A stretch of 64,000 bases of DNA from Macrocystis pyrifera (GCA_031763025.1 JASSKH010000021.1:11058776-11122775), one strand, 5' to 3'. Positions 44,701 through 54,326 are shown, counted from the first letter of the stretch. A program made the numbers and translations. The notes: generated from the sequence alone by a model not told the origin.

Positions 44701-47700
44701 TCACCCAACACCTCACGGCGCTTCGCGCTTGGTGCAAGCAATGTCTGCCTGGTCGGTGAAAACCCGACGTGCTCCGTCCCGGCATTGTAGGGATGCGAGG
44801 GTCTATGGTCATACGACTACGGCCATGCATGATGATGAGTACCCCCCCCCCCCCCGCACCCTGCCGTCGCGTGACTCATGTTGCCCTCCCTGAAATGCTT
44901 TTTGTTTTCGGTTCACTCTTTTTTTTTGTACGTACGAGATGATAACTTATTGGGCCTAACTTCTCTACCCCCCCCCCCCCCCTACACCATGGCGGCGCGG
45001 CTCCAATGTCTCACGCGATAGGGCAATGCAAACACCAAGGACTCGGTACTCGCCTTGGCTTCCGCAGCCGAGGCCTCCAGCGAGCACCCCGTGGGCCGCG
45101 CCGTTACCGAAGCCGCTCGCGCGAGAGGGGTTTCCAAGCTCGAACCAGTTGTGGAGGGCTTCCAGGCTGCTCCGGGGATGGGGGTTTCATGCACCGTGCT
45201 GAAGGCTGGTGAGCGGTCGAAGCTGCCCGTGCATGTATTCTTCAGATTTAAGAATATCGTTGTGGTTGTCTGATTTTTCATTTTTCGACGACCGAAATTG
45301 CTCATGCCTCTCTGCTTACTTTCTGTAGTTCTGAGGTTCCTGCAGAAAGGGGGGAAGGACGTGGTGCTCGTTCGTTTGCTCCCAGCCTCGCGTGCAGAGC
45401 TGCGCTATTAGTAGAAGCAGAGGTGCACGAGCGGATGGCATGGCACGGTTTGCTGCTGTGGATGGGCCTGGCTAGAGGATAGGACTATTGTTGTTTCTAC
45501 ACGTCGACCTCCAGCACATGCAGTACCCGTGTGATTGTTCACCCTAGAGAGATGCAAGCTCTGTGGCGTCAACCTATGTACGAGACAGAACTATTCATAG
45601 CGAGTGGGCTCTACATGTCTATCTGTTTGCAATCCGCAGGCGTGTTGATGTTTTTTGTTTATGTCCCCGTTGGGACTTGCGAAGAATATGTAATATCCCC
45701 CCCCCCCCGCTTTACCAGTAGAAAAAAGAAAAACTTGGTGCGTTATAATCATTACCCCCCCCCCCCCAGAATGACTTGCCCAACTCCTCATGCCGATTCG
45801 CGCCTGATGCAAGCAGTATCGTGTGCCTCGTCTCCTGCGACAAATCAGTTATTTAATTGGCACTGTGTCGTACCTAACGGAAGACATTCGGAAGATACAC
45901 AGGGCGGCGAACCCGCTCCTCCCTGGCCTCTGTCTGGTCGGTGAAAACCCGACGTGCTCCGTCCCGGCATTGTAGGGATGTAGGGGTCTGGTCGTACGGC
46001 TACGGTCATGCATGATGATGAGCACCCCCCCCCCCCCCCCCCCCCCCTCCCTCTGCACAAGCGAATTGATCGTATCACGTAGTGTTCAAGGTGAGGCACC
46101 CAAGAGGCAGTTACATAGTACTTCCATTGCTGTCTCTGGAAGTGGCTACACCGGAAATTAAACTAACTCATTGAGGCTGTCATCCATATGCAAGTCCGCC
46201 TCACAAGCGGTTCTTAGTAGGATGCAGCTCGCCCTTCATGCGACTCGCCGGACACCTCACGGCGCTTCGCGCTTGGTGCAAGCAATGTCTGCCTCGTCGG
46301 TGAAAACCCGACATGCTCCGTCCCGGCATTGTAGGGATGCGAGGGTCTATGGTCATACGACTACGGCCATGCATGAGATCGAGTACATCTCTCCTATTGA
46401 GTACACCCCCCCCCCCCCCCCCTCCGCCCCTCCGCTATGTTGGTACTACTATAGGCTCTACCGCCGGGACTACTGGCGCTCGTCACCAGAAATCGGCCAA
46501 GGGGGACTTGGTTCTCGTGGGAACCCGATCCTGGCTAGAACGCCACCGGGTTTCCATCCCCCCGGAGTTGGAGGGGCACGCAAGCTCTCTGGAGTGGCAG
46601 GGGGGGGAAACGGTAGTTTTCGTCGCTGGAGGCGGTTCCGCTAAGGGGATACTGGCCGTGGCCGACAGCGTCAGGCCTGAGGCGAGGGAAGCCGTAGGGG
46701 AACTGCACAGGTGCGTGGGCGAGAGTCCTGAAGAGAGCTTGGGGTTTGCTGGTTGCGTTGTTGGCGGTTTTTTTTTTTTTTTCGTTGGGACCCGAAATGT
46801 CCTCACGGTGCTGTACCAGGTACGTGAGTACGTACGTGCACAGAGTGTGTCAGGGTGAAGGGCAAAGTTCACTGCACTAACTGTGTATCATATAGACCAG
46901 GTACTGTGACGGACAAAAGATGGCACTCGAGAACTTGAAAATGATGACAGTAATTACAATGTACTTGCGAGTATACTACAGTAAGGATAATATTATATAC
47001 TAGAATTACGGGGGTCCATAGTTAATAGGACCTATGGTATACATAAAAACCTTTATATTTACCTATTTTTACGAACAATATTTGGTCCTATTTCCTATGG
47101 TCCCCCGTAATAGGAGGTAAATGCAGCGGCAATGATAACGACAGTACTGCTGTAACACCAGTATCGAATGAAAACCACGGTAATAATTTACGAGGCATAT
47201 CATACGAACGGTAAGATATACGTCTAATAGCTTTGGTTAGTCTGGACTATTTCCGCGGTAGCATAGCAATGAAGACTATTAATAGTTTTAATATAGTAAT
47301 ACACTAACTATGGTGTGCAGACATTGGGGGGGAAATCCTCTCTCCCTAAATATGTGGATGTCTTGTATACTAATATTCGATAGAAGATAATTACATTTTG
47401 GGTCCATCGTCGGTTCTGATTACTATCTACTATTAATACTGCTATGTATTACTATGTATTACCATGTGTTGGTGTATGCTACTATGGCCTATATGCCGTA
47501 ATGGTGTAGTGTGGTGATATTGGATGGGCGGCTAGTGTTGCATGTCGTATCGATAGTTCGGATATATCTATCGTATTATCGAATGCGTTCTGACCTCCAT
47601 CTCCAGGCAACATCCCCCTGTTGTTTATGCACGCCGATACTGAACGAAAGCTTCGATGCATGAAATGCCGAAATCGTACCGATTACGATCGTATTTAGAA

Positions 47701-50700
47701 AAAAAAATCGGGATCATATCGTATCGAATCGAATTCGGTTCGATAGTTCGATATCCGATATCCGACACTAATGGTCGATGGTTTACTGCCACGTGATGAC
47801 AGGATGGGAATCAGCGTCTGGATCGTGACCGGCGACAATCGCGCGACGGCCGAGGCGGTGGCGGCGACGGTGGGCATCGGCAGGGGTAAGGTCATGGCAG
47901 GCGTTCTTCCCGCGGACAAGGCCCGAAAGGTGCGGACATCCCGGTGCCCTGTAGAACCCGTTTAGGCCTTAAGGACACTTATAATTAGAGTCAGGTCGAG
48001 GTTTCCGTACGCAGCAGTACTGAAAAGGTTGAAAGGAGAAGGCTATGAGAGATTGGGAACCGTTCGAGAATATTCTACTGTTTGTTGTTTTAGAGATAAT
48101 TGGAAGTCTGGTTCATATTGCTTGCGCGAGACCTCTTTTACCCTCCTGCGGGAAGGCGTGCGCCGTGGTCGGGAGGCGGGGAGGGATGCCCGCCAAGTGA
48201 CATACTATTTCGGGGGACCATAGTAAATAGGACCTACGGTGCACACAAAAACCGATATGTTTACCTATTTTTACTAACAATATTTGGTCCTATTTACTAT
48301 GACCCCCCGTCATAAGGGATCTGAAGGGAAGGAGCTGGAAAAGTAAGGCAAATATGGTCTTAATGGCATGGAAAGAAGGGGGAAATAAACAACGTGGTGT
48401 AACCGTTGGTGACGAGTATATTTTTGGAGATGAGTCGCGAAGAATACAGGGGGAACCCTCTGAAGGGGAGCGCAGTTAATACATGTTCCCGATATATCGT
48501 TTTTTTTCAGTATATGCAACAGGGTACACGAAAAAAAAAAAACTCGACACTCCCAGGATACCCCACCTTTTTTTTTTTCAAGTCCCAGACAGGGGGGTAC
48601 TCTAAGATCAAGAAAAAACCCGAAGAAGAACGTGCTTTGATTCATTTCTGACATCAAATCCCAACCCGACATTGGTGGCGAGCTTTCCGGTTTTTTTTTT
48701 TTTGTTCGTGCACCCCTGGTATATGTGAACGAATATCTTTCTTCTTCTGCCAACGTATCGAATATGTGTACCGGATTTACCACTCTTGTCCGGAAATATA
48801 AGCACCGTTTGTATATCTATAAGTACTCTGCAAACAGTTAGTACATGTTGGGGGAAGTCTTCGATGCCACTGCGCTCATCTACACCGGTAACTTTTCTGG
48901 CGTAGGAAACCTGGTAGATAACTGCTGTACCCAGCGATTTTATGGGGCCTCTCCGCCCTGCAATGGCGGGGCAGCCGTCCTGAGATTTAGCAGTCCGTCC
49001 GAATCAACATTACGAAACGTGTGGTATGAGGTGCAGTTGCACGAAGCCTATTATGGGGGACCATAGTAAATGGGACTAAATTTTGTTACTGTAGCAAAAG
49101 TAGGTAAATATGTAGGTTTTTGTGTGTACTGTCGGTGCTATTTACTATGGTCCTCCGTAATAATACATGTACATGAACCGTCAACGGTCGATCCTGCTGC
49201 CGGTAAAAACCTTTGAAAGTTATCGGTCGACACTCTAGCTATAGTAGATTATCACGGGGGAGCATAGTAAATAGGACCGGACATTGTTACGTAAAACTAG
49301 CGAAATATATAGGTTTTGGTGTGTGCCGTAGGTCCTGATTACTATGATTCCCCGTAGCTGTATGTTTCGAAAATGTGCCGGTCTACCTGGTATGTTTCAT
49401 TTAGTGCCATCGACACGTTTTGCTATTAATACCATACCTGGTATGATATACTGCTGAGCATCTTATACGCTTTTCCCCCCCTGGATGCGCCGCATGACTG
49501 TGAGCAGGTGCAGGACTTGCAAAGGATGGGGCAGGCGGTGGCCATGGTGGGAGACGGGGTGAACGATTCCCCCGCTTTAGCGATGGCTGACGTCGGCATC
49601 GCCGTCGGGGCGGGCACGCAGGTACGTCGGTCGCTTGTGATCAAGTACGCTAGGGGAAGGCGCTTTGACCCCTTGACTGACCGCTACTCTGAAATTAATA
49701 ATGCTAGGAGACCGCGGTTTGACCCCTTGACCGAGCGCAACACTAAATTAGAATATAAGAATGCCAGGAGACCCCGGTTTGACCTCTTGACTGGCGGGTA
49801 CACTTAATAGAGTATTATAATGATATTAGGAGACCGCGGTTTGACCCCTTGACTGACCGCCCCGTTACAGTTTTGTTTCCGTATTTGCATTTGTTTTATC
49901 TCATGTCGTACCTTTGTCATGTTGCTCCTGGTCCCTCCTGCTGTACGACGGTCTCAACCCAGATCGGGGGTCACATGGCAGGCTCTTCTCCCTCCCGACC
50001 GCGGCATGCGCGTGTGCATTTTTTTGTCGCGAGAAGAGTTCAGCACTTTTTTCTCTCGGCGATTCGCGTCGAACATGTGCTCACCTATAACTACGCAGCA
50101 CGTATTTTGTATTCCTTCAGCACGGGTGGACTGCGAATACCACCCTGTCCAAGTCTACCAAGTCAAAAAACACCACGAGTACCTGTACCGAGGAGTTTCC
50201 GTGTAACACACGTGTGATAAGAAAAAACACACTCCCCCCCGCGGACGAATTTCCTGTCTGCTTTCTGTCGAAAACCGGGGGAGAATATAAACGCCGAACG
50301 AGGCGTCTATCTTATGGAAACATCTCGCTCGAGATGTTTCGAATGCCACCGTTTTCGTTGTGTGCCCCCCCCCCCCCCCCCCCTTGGTATGGACAATATC
50401 GGTGTTGAAAACCCATCCCAGGAGTGTGTTAGGTTATATCACACGCGTGTTATCTTGAGTGCTACAAGGCATACGGTAGTGCGAACTATCAAACCATATC
50501 GTTACTTTGCTTGCCGTGAGCAGGTGGCAGTTGAGGCCGCGGACATGGTGCTGGTGCGGTCCGACCTTCGAGACGTGGTCTTGTCCCTGCACCTCAGCCG
50601 AGCCGTGTTCCGCCGCATCCGCATGAACTTCGTCTGGGCTCTCAGGTACAGCCGACTTTGTTAGACTGTCCGAATAATGCCGTTCCTTAGGAAAACGCGC

Positions 50701-52045
50701 GAAATAAGTCGTTAATTTCGAACCTCGTACGAATTAAGTCGTGCGGAATTCGGTGCGTTCTTGCGGCCAGTTTAGAATTTGCGCGGATATGGGACTGCGG
50801 GGTTCCTTGCGTGCTCGCGGCAAAGTAGGTCGGGATTTGCCTAATTTATCCGTCCGGAATTACTTCTGTTTGTGCTTCCGGCTAAGGTGTATTCAGCAGC
50901 TAAATTCGTGCGAAGTTATGCGATGTGTATGTACGTTGTGCTTGTGGTCGGCCAGTCTAGTTCGGAATCTGCGCGGTTGCTTTGAAAGGTGTGCTCCCTG
51001 CAAGTTCGTTCGGAATATGAGCGAATCAGATTGTTGTAGAAATATATGTGTGTGTTTCTTGCGGCGAGTTAGTTATTAGTAGGAATCTGCGCGAACTAAA
51101 TTCGGTCGGGCCTCTGTGTGTGCTTGCGGCAAGTTAATAAGGAGTTTGTGCGTACTTTGTACGTATAGCGTCATCCGTGCGTGAACTTCGACGTGTGCTT
51201 GCGGCAAGGCTGTTGTATTTCGGAAATTGTAAGGAAACCTTTGGTGCGGGATTGTATAATTCGCGAAACGTCCATACCTGAGAATTGGGCGTTTGATCCG
51301 TTGTTTTAGCCGTCTTTCGTTTTTGAACCCCACGGGCAAAAGTACTCGGTGCTTTGCGGCCGCTATGGCACACGTCATTCGCGCGGGCTTCGTTTCCTGT
51401 CGCCTATTTATGGCAAGCTTTCATGTACCCCCTCCCGATCCCCCTCCCAGTCCCACAGTCCCGACTGACGTGTTGCCCTACCCTAGTGCGTAACCTGTGA
51501 GGCCTTCTGCGAGTTCACGTATATAATCGGTATCCTGGATCGTGATGTGTTCCTCACCGGCGTCATTTTTTGTCCTTTTCCCCCCTCCCGTTTTTTGTCC
51601 GCACGTACGTATTTTTTTCGTACGTATGTAAGCGTTTTTCTTAAAGTGTTGCTCTTTTTATTCGTCTCAGTTTAGTTTCTTGTTATTTTCTTGTTTTTTT
51701 AGTTCGCCTCCCCCCGCCCCCTCCCCCCACAACAGTTACAACGTGATAGCCCTCCCGCTGGCCGCCGGGATGCTCAAACCTTGGCTGGGGCTATCCCTGA
51801 CTCCCGCCCTGGCCGCGCTCTTCATGGCGTCTTCTTCGAGCCTCGTCGTGGTCAGCAGCCTGGGGCTCAAGCTGTACTCCCGACCGGGGGAGCCCACGGC
51901 AAGAGAGAAAGCGGTGCGTGGCATTTACGAGGACCGCATAGCACGCAAGATAACAAACACACACACCCCTGGCTCCTTGGGACGGATTTCAGAGCTAATT
52001 TTCTCTGTGCTGGATGTCGATGAGATGTCGATGAAGGGCTTATAG
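29211..52045 (+). CDS. P1B-1 copper-transporting ATPase, about 20 exons
   Basis: Pumps Cu(I) across a membrane using ATP, like ATP7/CopA/RAN1. Phase-compatible exons: 29211-31123, 31949-32146, 32732-33007, 33220-33309, 33716-33802, 34384-34458, 35731-35816, 36312-36390, 37678-37866, 38527-38616, 40829-40972, 41266-41369, 42498-42741, 43499-43573, 45022-45208, 46455-46710, 47803-47929, 49508-49621, 50524-50645, 51736-52045. The product is roughly 1,590 residues, close to animal ATP7. Seen: N-terminal HMA modules, then TGES (actuator domain), CPC (membrane metal site), DKTGT (phosphorylated Asp), SEHP (nucleotide domain), TGDN, GDGVND, N-x6-YN and M-x2-SS. The last two with CPC define subgroup P1B-1 (Cu+). 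The first coding exon is not secure: no in-frame ATG is visible, so an upstream exon or another start is possible. One frame change occurs in a G tract near 30130. The C-terminus after about 51910 could also be spliced differently. Function is very secure; exact ends are not. Confidence 0.93.
31949..32146 (+). CDS. ATPase exon 2
   Basis: Starts after TTGCACAG, ends AAG|GTATGC, 66 codons, phase 0 to 0. It completes the first canonical HMA module (second half beginning [18 protein letters not shown]) and opens the next with [10 protein letters not shown]. The 3' end of this exon is repeated about 280 bases downstream inside the intron. Confidence 0.88.
32402..32440 (+). repeat. Partial copy of ATPase exon 2 end inside the next intron
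   Basis: CGTGCACGTCGTGCAGTGG and the following donor-like AGGTATTATATGATGTGATA repeat 32126-32169 (CGTGCACGTCGTGCAGTGGG, AAGGTATGCATGGTATGATA). It includes the C-T-S-C codons. Confidence 0.7.
32732..33007 (+). CDS. ATPase exon 3
   Basis: A long pyrimidine tract and CCAG precede GTG GAA. It completes the last HMA module ([18 protein letters not shown]) and carries an acidic/Gly-rich insertion inside that module. It ends CAAGAG|GTGCGG, 92 codons, phase 0. A downstream donor (GGG|GTGAGG near 33046) is possible but would add residues not typical of the family before the first membrane helix. Confidence 0.82.
33220..33309 (+). CDS. ATPase exon 4, first membrane helix
   Basis: Thirty codons between CCCCAAG and CAG|GTGAAC. 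It begins [13 protein letters not shown], the amphipathic entry typical of P1B ATPases, then a hydrophobic helix ([14 protein letters not shown]). Confidence 0.86.
33716..33802 (+). CDS. ATPase exon 5, second membrane helix
   Basis: Twenty-nine codons between CTGCAG and CAG|GTGAAT, including the hydrophobic stretch [16 protein letters not shown]. Phase 0 on both sides fits its neighbours. Confidence 0.86.
34384..34458 (+). CDS. ATPase exon 6
   Basis: Twenty-five codons between CTCGCAG and CTG|GTAGGA. It contains G-R-R-F-Y-R and ends GSLGMDAL, matching the conserved G-x-x-x-M-D-x-L of the P1B loop that precedes the GTS motif in the next exon. Confidence 0.88.
34506..34930 (+). mobile_element. 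G-run-bracketed element A copy (ATPase intron)
   Basis: Preceded by eight G after CACGGGGGC; begins TTGTACTCATGTCATGCG and follows the full copy to CCCTTGTGCGGAGTC, where it loses similarity. Confidence 0.65.
35375..35663 (-). repeat. Three G-run-bracketed B units in tandem (ATPase intron)
   Basis: Three units in reverse orientation, each ending in GCAACAA(A/G)TGA followed by a C run: 35497-35503, 35571-35594 and 35664-35702. The first unit also holds ATGTTGGAGGTGTCTC, which matches the long copy at 5107-5255. Confidence 0.65.
35731..35816 (+). CDS. ATPase exon 7
   Basis: Starts after GATGGCAG with [13 protein letters not shown], the conserved GTS-x-A-Y helix. It ends TCTAA|GTGCGT in phase 2, completed by the first base of exon 8. 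A 39-base C run lies directly upstream in the intron. Confidence 0.88.
36312..36390 (+). CDS. ATPase exon 8
   Basis: Starts after TTCGCAG with one base finishing the split codon, then [17 protein letters not shown] and EAIAKGQ, matching the family's F-E-x-A-x-M-L-x-x-x-x-x-L-G-K-x-x-E motif. Ends CAG|GTGAGT. Confidence 0.9.
36435..36580 (+). repeat. Five-copy tandem of a 26-base unit (ATPase intron)
   Basis: Unit CGGCACTATATGTAACGGCAACCAAC, with one or two changes per copy, starting 45 bases after exon 8. It is the amplified part of repeat F. Confidence 0.75.
37440..37665 (+). repeat. CCAACA-rich simple repeat (ATPase intron)
   Basis: Imperfect ACCAAC/CACCAA repeats ending a few bases before the exon 9 acceptor; they probably serve as its pyrimidine-rich lead-in. 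Confidence 0.65.
37678..37866 (+). CDS. ATPase exon 9, actuator domain entry
   Basis: Starts after ACCTTCAG. It encodes the [13 protein letters not shown] motif that opens the actuator domain, a Gly/Ser/Lys-rich insertion longer than usual, then E-I-D-A-G-L-V-Q. Ends CAG|GTAAAC; 63 codons, phase 0. Confidence 0.86.
38060..38150. mobile_element. Palindromic element family 2 copy in ATPase intron
   Basis: GGACTGCAGAGTCCCGC and TTTGTCCCGAAAAAGGGA arms flank a spacer with TTAGAATTTGAGTGG. Confidence 0.6.
38527..38616 (+). CDS. ATPase exon 10, actuator domain
   Basis: Thirty codons between GACCAG and [28 protein letters not shown] and S-S-T-V-D-E-S-M are the standard lead-in to TGES. Confidence 0.92.
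38704..38812. mobile_element. MITE family 1 copy in ATPase intron
   Basis: Ends CTATTACGGGGGACC and GTCCCCCGTGATAG, 88 bases after exon 10. Confidence 0.72.
39810..39921. mobile_element. MITE family 1 copy in ATPase intron
   Basis: Ends CTATTTACGGGGGTCC and GGTCCCCCGTAATAG; second copy in the same intron. Confidence 0.72.
40322..40675 (+). repeat. GTT/GAT-rich simple repeat (ATPase intron)
   Basis: Imperfect TGTTGATGTTGGTG repeats. The hydrophobic frames here are repeat artefacts. Confidence 0.65.
40829..40972 (+). CDS. ATPase exon 11, TGES motif
   Basis: Starts after CTTCAG with [14 protein letters not shown] is the dephosphorylation motif of the actuator domain. It continues with G-S-T-V-N and ends R-L-V-Q|GTGAGG; 48 codons, phase 0. 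Confidence 0.94.
41266..41369 (+). CDS. ATPase exon 12
   Basis: Starts after TTTACAG with [15 protein letters not shown], the family's EAQ-x-SKAP-x-Q-x-x-AD, then a membrane helix. Ends TCCTG|GTGCGT in phase 2. The intron that follows opens with a tandem array of a palindromic unit. Confidence 0.92.
41396..41555 (+). repeat. Tandem array of a 21-base palindromic unit (ATPase intron)
   Basis: Seven copies of ACGGTACGGCGAATACCGT with changes; ACGGTA and TACCGT within each unit pair with each other. Stray copies occur at 41898-41980. It begins 26 bases after exon 12. Confidence 0.75.
42498..42741 (+). CDS. ATPase exon 13, CPC membrane metal site
   Basis: Starts after GTCGCCAG with one base completing Trp. 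It encodes [19 protein letters not shown], the Cu-binding membrane helix, then [11 protein letters not shown] and E-A-A-H-K. The 3' edge is AAG followed by GCAAGC, a non-canonical GC donor; no GT donor keeps both the family sequence and the frame. Confidence 0.92.
43499..43573 (+). CDS. ATPase exon 14, DKTGT phosphorylation site
   Basis: Twenty-five codons between GGTCAG and CAG|GTACGA, containing [12 protein letters not shown]. The Asp is the phosphorylated residue of all P-type ATPases. Confidence 0.95.
44327..44841 (-). mobile_element. G-run-bracketed element A, full copy (ATPase intron)
   Basis: Reverse-orientation copy with the same two ends as 3377-3891, bracketed by C runs at 44308-44326 and 44842-44856. 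The poly-A tract in the plus copy (near 3770) corresponds to a T20 tract here (44420-44441). Confidence 0.7.
45022..45208 (+). CDS. ATPase exon 15, SEHP nucleotide-binding loop
   Basis: Starts after CGCGATAG with [19 protein letters not shown], then SEHPVGRAV. The His-Pro pair contacts ATP in P1B pumps. Ends GCTG|GTGAGC, phase 1. Confidence 0.9.
46048..46405 (-). mobile_element. G-run-bracketed element A, internally shorter copy (ATPase intron)
   Basis: Bracketed by C runs at 46025-46047 and 46406-46422. It has the TGCTCCGTCCCGGCATTGTA end intact but stops at the CACAAGCGAATTGATCG point instead of extending to the far end. The partial copy 45940-46024 abuts the other side of the first C run. 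Confidence 0.68.
46455..46710 (+). CDS. ATPase exon 16, nucleotide domain
   Basis: Starts after ACTATAG with two bases finishing the split codon. It contains G-D-L-V-L-V-G-T-R, then [18 protein letters not shown], and ends CACAG|GTGCGT in phase 2. Confidence 0.88.
47004..47113. mobile_element. MITE family 1 copy in ATPase intron
   Basis: Ends AATTACGGGGGTCC and GGTCCCCCGTAATAG; core nearly identical to the copy at 39810. Confidence 0.72.
47803..47929 (+). CDS. ATPase exon 17, TGDN motif
   Basis: Starts after [25 protein letters not shown] contains the P-domain TGDN motif; V-L-P-A-D-K-A-R-K closes the exon at AAG|GTGCGG. Phase 0 into exon 18. Confidence 0.94.
48205..48314. mobile_element. 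MITE family 1 copy in ATPase intron
   Basis: Ends CTATTTCGGGGGACC and GACCCCCCGTCATA. Confidence 0.72.
49048..49162. mobile_element. MITE family 1 copy in ATPase intron
   Basis: Ends CTATTATGGGGGACC and GGTCCTCCGTAATA; has a short extra piece in the core (ACTGTAGC). Confidence 0.68.
49248..49358. mobile_element. MITE family 1 copy in ATPase intron
   Basis: Ends ATTATCACGGGGGAGC and GATTCCCCGTAG; 86 bases after the previous copy and in the same core orientation. Confidence 0.66.
49508..49621 (+). CDS. ATPase exon 18, GDGVND hinge
   Basis: Starts after GAGCAG. It encodes [20 protein letters not shown] and I-A-V-G-A-G-T-Q, ending CAG|GTACGT. GDGVND binds Mg2+ and is diagnostic for P-type ATPases. 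Confidence 0.96.
49647..49866 (+). repeat. Four-copy tandem, about 62-base unit (ATPase intron)
   Basis: Each unit has AGGAGACCGCGGTTTGACCC and CTTGACTGACCGC. It begins 25 bases after exon 18 and stays open in the exon's frame to 49807, so read-through would add a repetitive peptide. Confidence 0.72.
50524..50645 (+). CDS. ATPase exon 19
   Basis: Starts after [17 protein letters not shown] is the conserved strand after the hinge; the exon ends with [10 protein letters not shown] and CTCAG|GTACAG in phase 2, so the N-x6-YN motif spans the junction. Confidence 0.93.
50690..51240 (+). repeat. Degenerate tandem, about 75-base unit (ATPase intron)
   Basis: Recurring words TGCTTGCGGCAAGTT and GGAATNTGCGCG at roughly even spacing; strongly decayed. 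Confidence 0.5.
51736..52045 (+). CDS. ATPase last visible exon, C-terminal helices
   Basis: Starts after ACAACAG with one base completing Ser, then [11 protein letters not shown] and [19 protein letters not shown]. These supply the YN and M-x2-SS parts of the Cu(I) site. The frame stays open to TAG at 52043-52045. Residues after about 51910 are unlike the family, so an alternative donor (AAAGCG|GTGCGT at 51912/51913) leading to a further exon is possible. Confidence 0.85.
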
Positions 52046-54093
52046 TATGAAGGAATGCGCACACCAAACATGGGGGGTACACACAAGTACAAGTGGTGGC
52101 TTTAAAAATGGTATGGTACGAATTTCAGAGACAGTTTCCTCCAAAACAGGGGGGGGGGGGGGGGGCGGGGGGGGGGCGGGCACACACAACAACGAAGATG
52201 GTGGCTTTAGAGATATATCGTCAAGATATTTTCATGAATAGATCCCGTCGCTCGGCGTCTATTGTGTAAGTTATATCCCCGTTATATCCCCGTTGTTTTT
52301 AGCAACTCAGTTTCGAAATTCGTCTGAGAAGCGTCTGTTATCTTGCGTGTGATACGGTATGTGCATTCAACGGTACTGTGACGCCACTCAACGCTAATCA
52401 AAGGGAGGAGGACATTCAACGGCAACCAACAGGAGGAAGCTTTTTAACCCTTTTACTACTGCAACATTGTCCTACAACATCCGCCACACACCCACCCCGC
52501 CCCCCCCACCCGCGCCTATTCCGACCCCCCCCCCCCCCCCCACGCGCCCTCAGACGAGGCGTTGCAGGCAAATGCTAGGACTGCGGACGCTCCCCATGAG
52601 GAGACGCTCCAGCACCGCCGCTTGGGACAACGCGGGCACTAACAAAGGCCATGACCAGCAAGGCGCTTGGCGCAAAAAACCATTCTGGCACGAACTCGGC
52701 TCCCGCTCGTGGAAAGGCAAAAGCCGCAGAGACGTTGTCGGTGGCGGGGTGGGTGCTGGGTGGGGCAGGAAAACCCATTTGGGAGAAGCGTCTCCTTTGC
52801 TTGGGAACGGTCAATTTGATGTGTGATTTCTCTCCTGCTGGCTGCTTTGGTGTGCACCTCGTCGCTTTGATGGGCTGACTCTGTGGTACTCTGGGGAAAT
52901 CCGGTGTACAATCCCGGGTTTCCCGTAGAAGCTCCGACTGGTTGCTCTGGCTTGTGTGTGCTACTCTCGAGAGATTGGCTTGTGGGCTTCGTAGTGGCAT
53001 GGGAGTTTCATCTGTTGTCCTGAGGTTTCGACCTATGACTGTGACTGACTGCTTGGGCGTATAAGTTTTGCTGGCTTTGCTGGCAGGTTCCCGGAGGAGG
53101 TTGATTCGTGCTCGTATCAGTCTGATCGAATAGGTGTGCACGGTACGTTTGGAGCTTGAGTGGCCATCTAAATGTCCTTACCATACATTCGACCAGCCTG
53201 GTATTCGTTTGACGTGTGACCCCGCTCCGGCTGACTGCTGCTTTGACGTGTGACTGCCGCTGGCTTGCTCGCTGGCGGCGCTGGGGGGAGGTTCATCTGT
53301 GCTCCTACTGTAGTGTATCGTGGTTGAGGGTAGTGGTTGTGGTGGCGTTGTTGCGATTTTTGAGAGGTGGGGCGGTAGCTGGGGCTTGCACAGCCTAGGT
53401 TTGGCTTGGCTCGCTCGGAGAGACGGCTGGGGGGGGGGGGGGGGGGGGTCGTTCCTGTAATATTTCTAGGACGGACGTACATACATATCATACGTGGTTT
53501 CCCAGTTTTTGTTTGTGCGCATGGCCAGAGGTTCATTTTGTCTTCGCCGTGTTGACGGCTCCTGCTCCGTGCTTGCTCGTGGTTCGAACGAAGCGGGTGC
53601 CCTTTTTTTTTTGCGTGTTTGCGCGTTCTGTGGCTTTTTTTTTTGCGTGTTTACGCGTTCTGTGGCTTTTGGCACGGCTTATTTTAGACAACTCGGTCGC
53701 GTGCTTTCCGTTGGCGAGAGATGACGTCAAACCGTACTCATCTGTATTAATACTCGTAGCTCGGTCGATTATTTTGTGTTCGTCGGAGATGACCAGCCTG
53801 GTGACATATTGTTTTGCCGTGCGTGATAAGAGTGTACATTGTCTCAGTCTGTTAGTTTGCGTTTGTGAGAGGCGATAAACTCGCCCTTACATTTTTTGCT
53901 CATGATAAACGACGACTGGGTCGCATGTATAGCTCATGTAGAGAGCGTTATCAGGACGCCTTGTTTATGGGGGGGGCAGGCAAGGAAGAGCAGGGCAAGG
54001 CTAGGCAAGGCTACGCCCAGGGAGCACGCACATGAGCGATGTTTCTTTGTTGCCAACCTCCTTGTACTCTACTTATTATTCGGCTCCAGGAGC
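52046..54093. other. ATPase 3' flank, no gene seen
   Basis: Holds G-rich tracts (52150-52180, 53430-53448), a C-rich tract (52488-52542) and short frames on both strands with no recognised domain. Part of 52540-52640 could be a further ATPase exon, but no phase-supported link was found. Confidence 0.5.
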
Positions 54094-54326
54094 AGTAGCA
54101 GCCTAACGCGCCCCCTCGCGCGAGCCATGTACTATCCTGAACACGATGCCACTGGCAGTCAATTACTGTTGTAACATAGCGTCGTACGTTAATTCGTACC
54201 ACTCTGACCCGAAATATAAAGACCTTTTTGATTGAATAATTGTATGCTAACGGTCGCTATATATCGGTTCAGACTGGTATATAGTTTGGGATCAATGAGG
54301 CCTCCTGCTGCCATCAGCCGGAGACT
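54094..54326 (+). repeat. Module set A1-B1-C1 beside recombinase remnant
   Basis: A1 (54094-54167) runs from AGTAGCAGCCTAACGCG to CAGTCAATTACT. B1 (54162-54198) contains GTAACATAGCGTCGTACGTT. C1 (54278-54318) contains ATAGTTTGGGATCAATGAGG. A second A lies at 55934-56007 and a fused B-C at 54632-54710. The modules bracket the recombinase, all in direct orientation. Confidence 0.68.
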
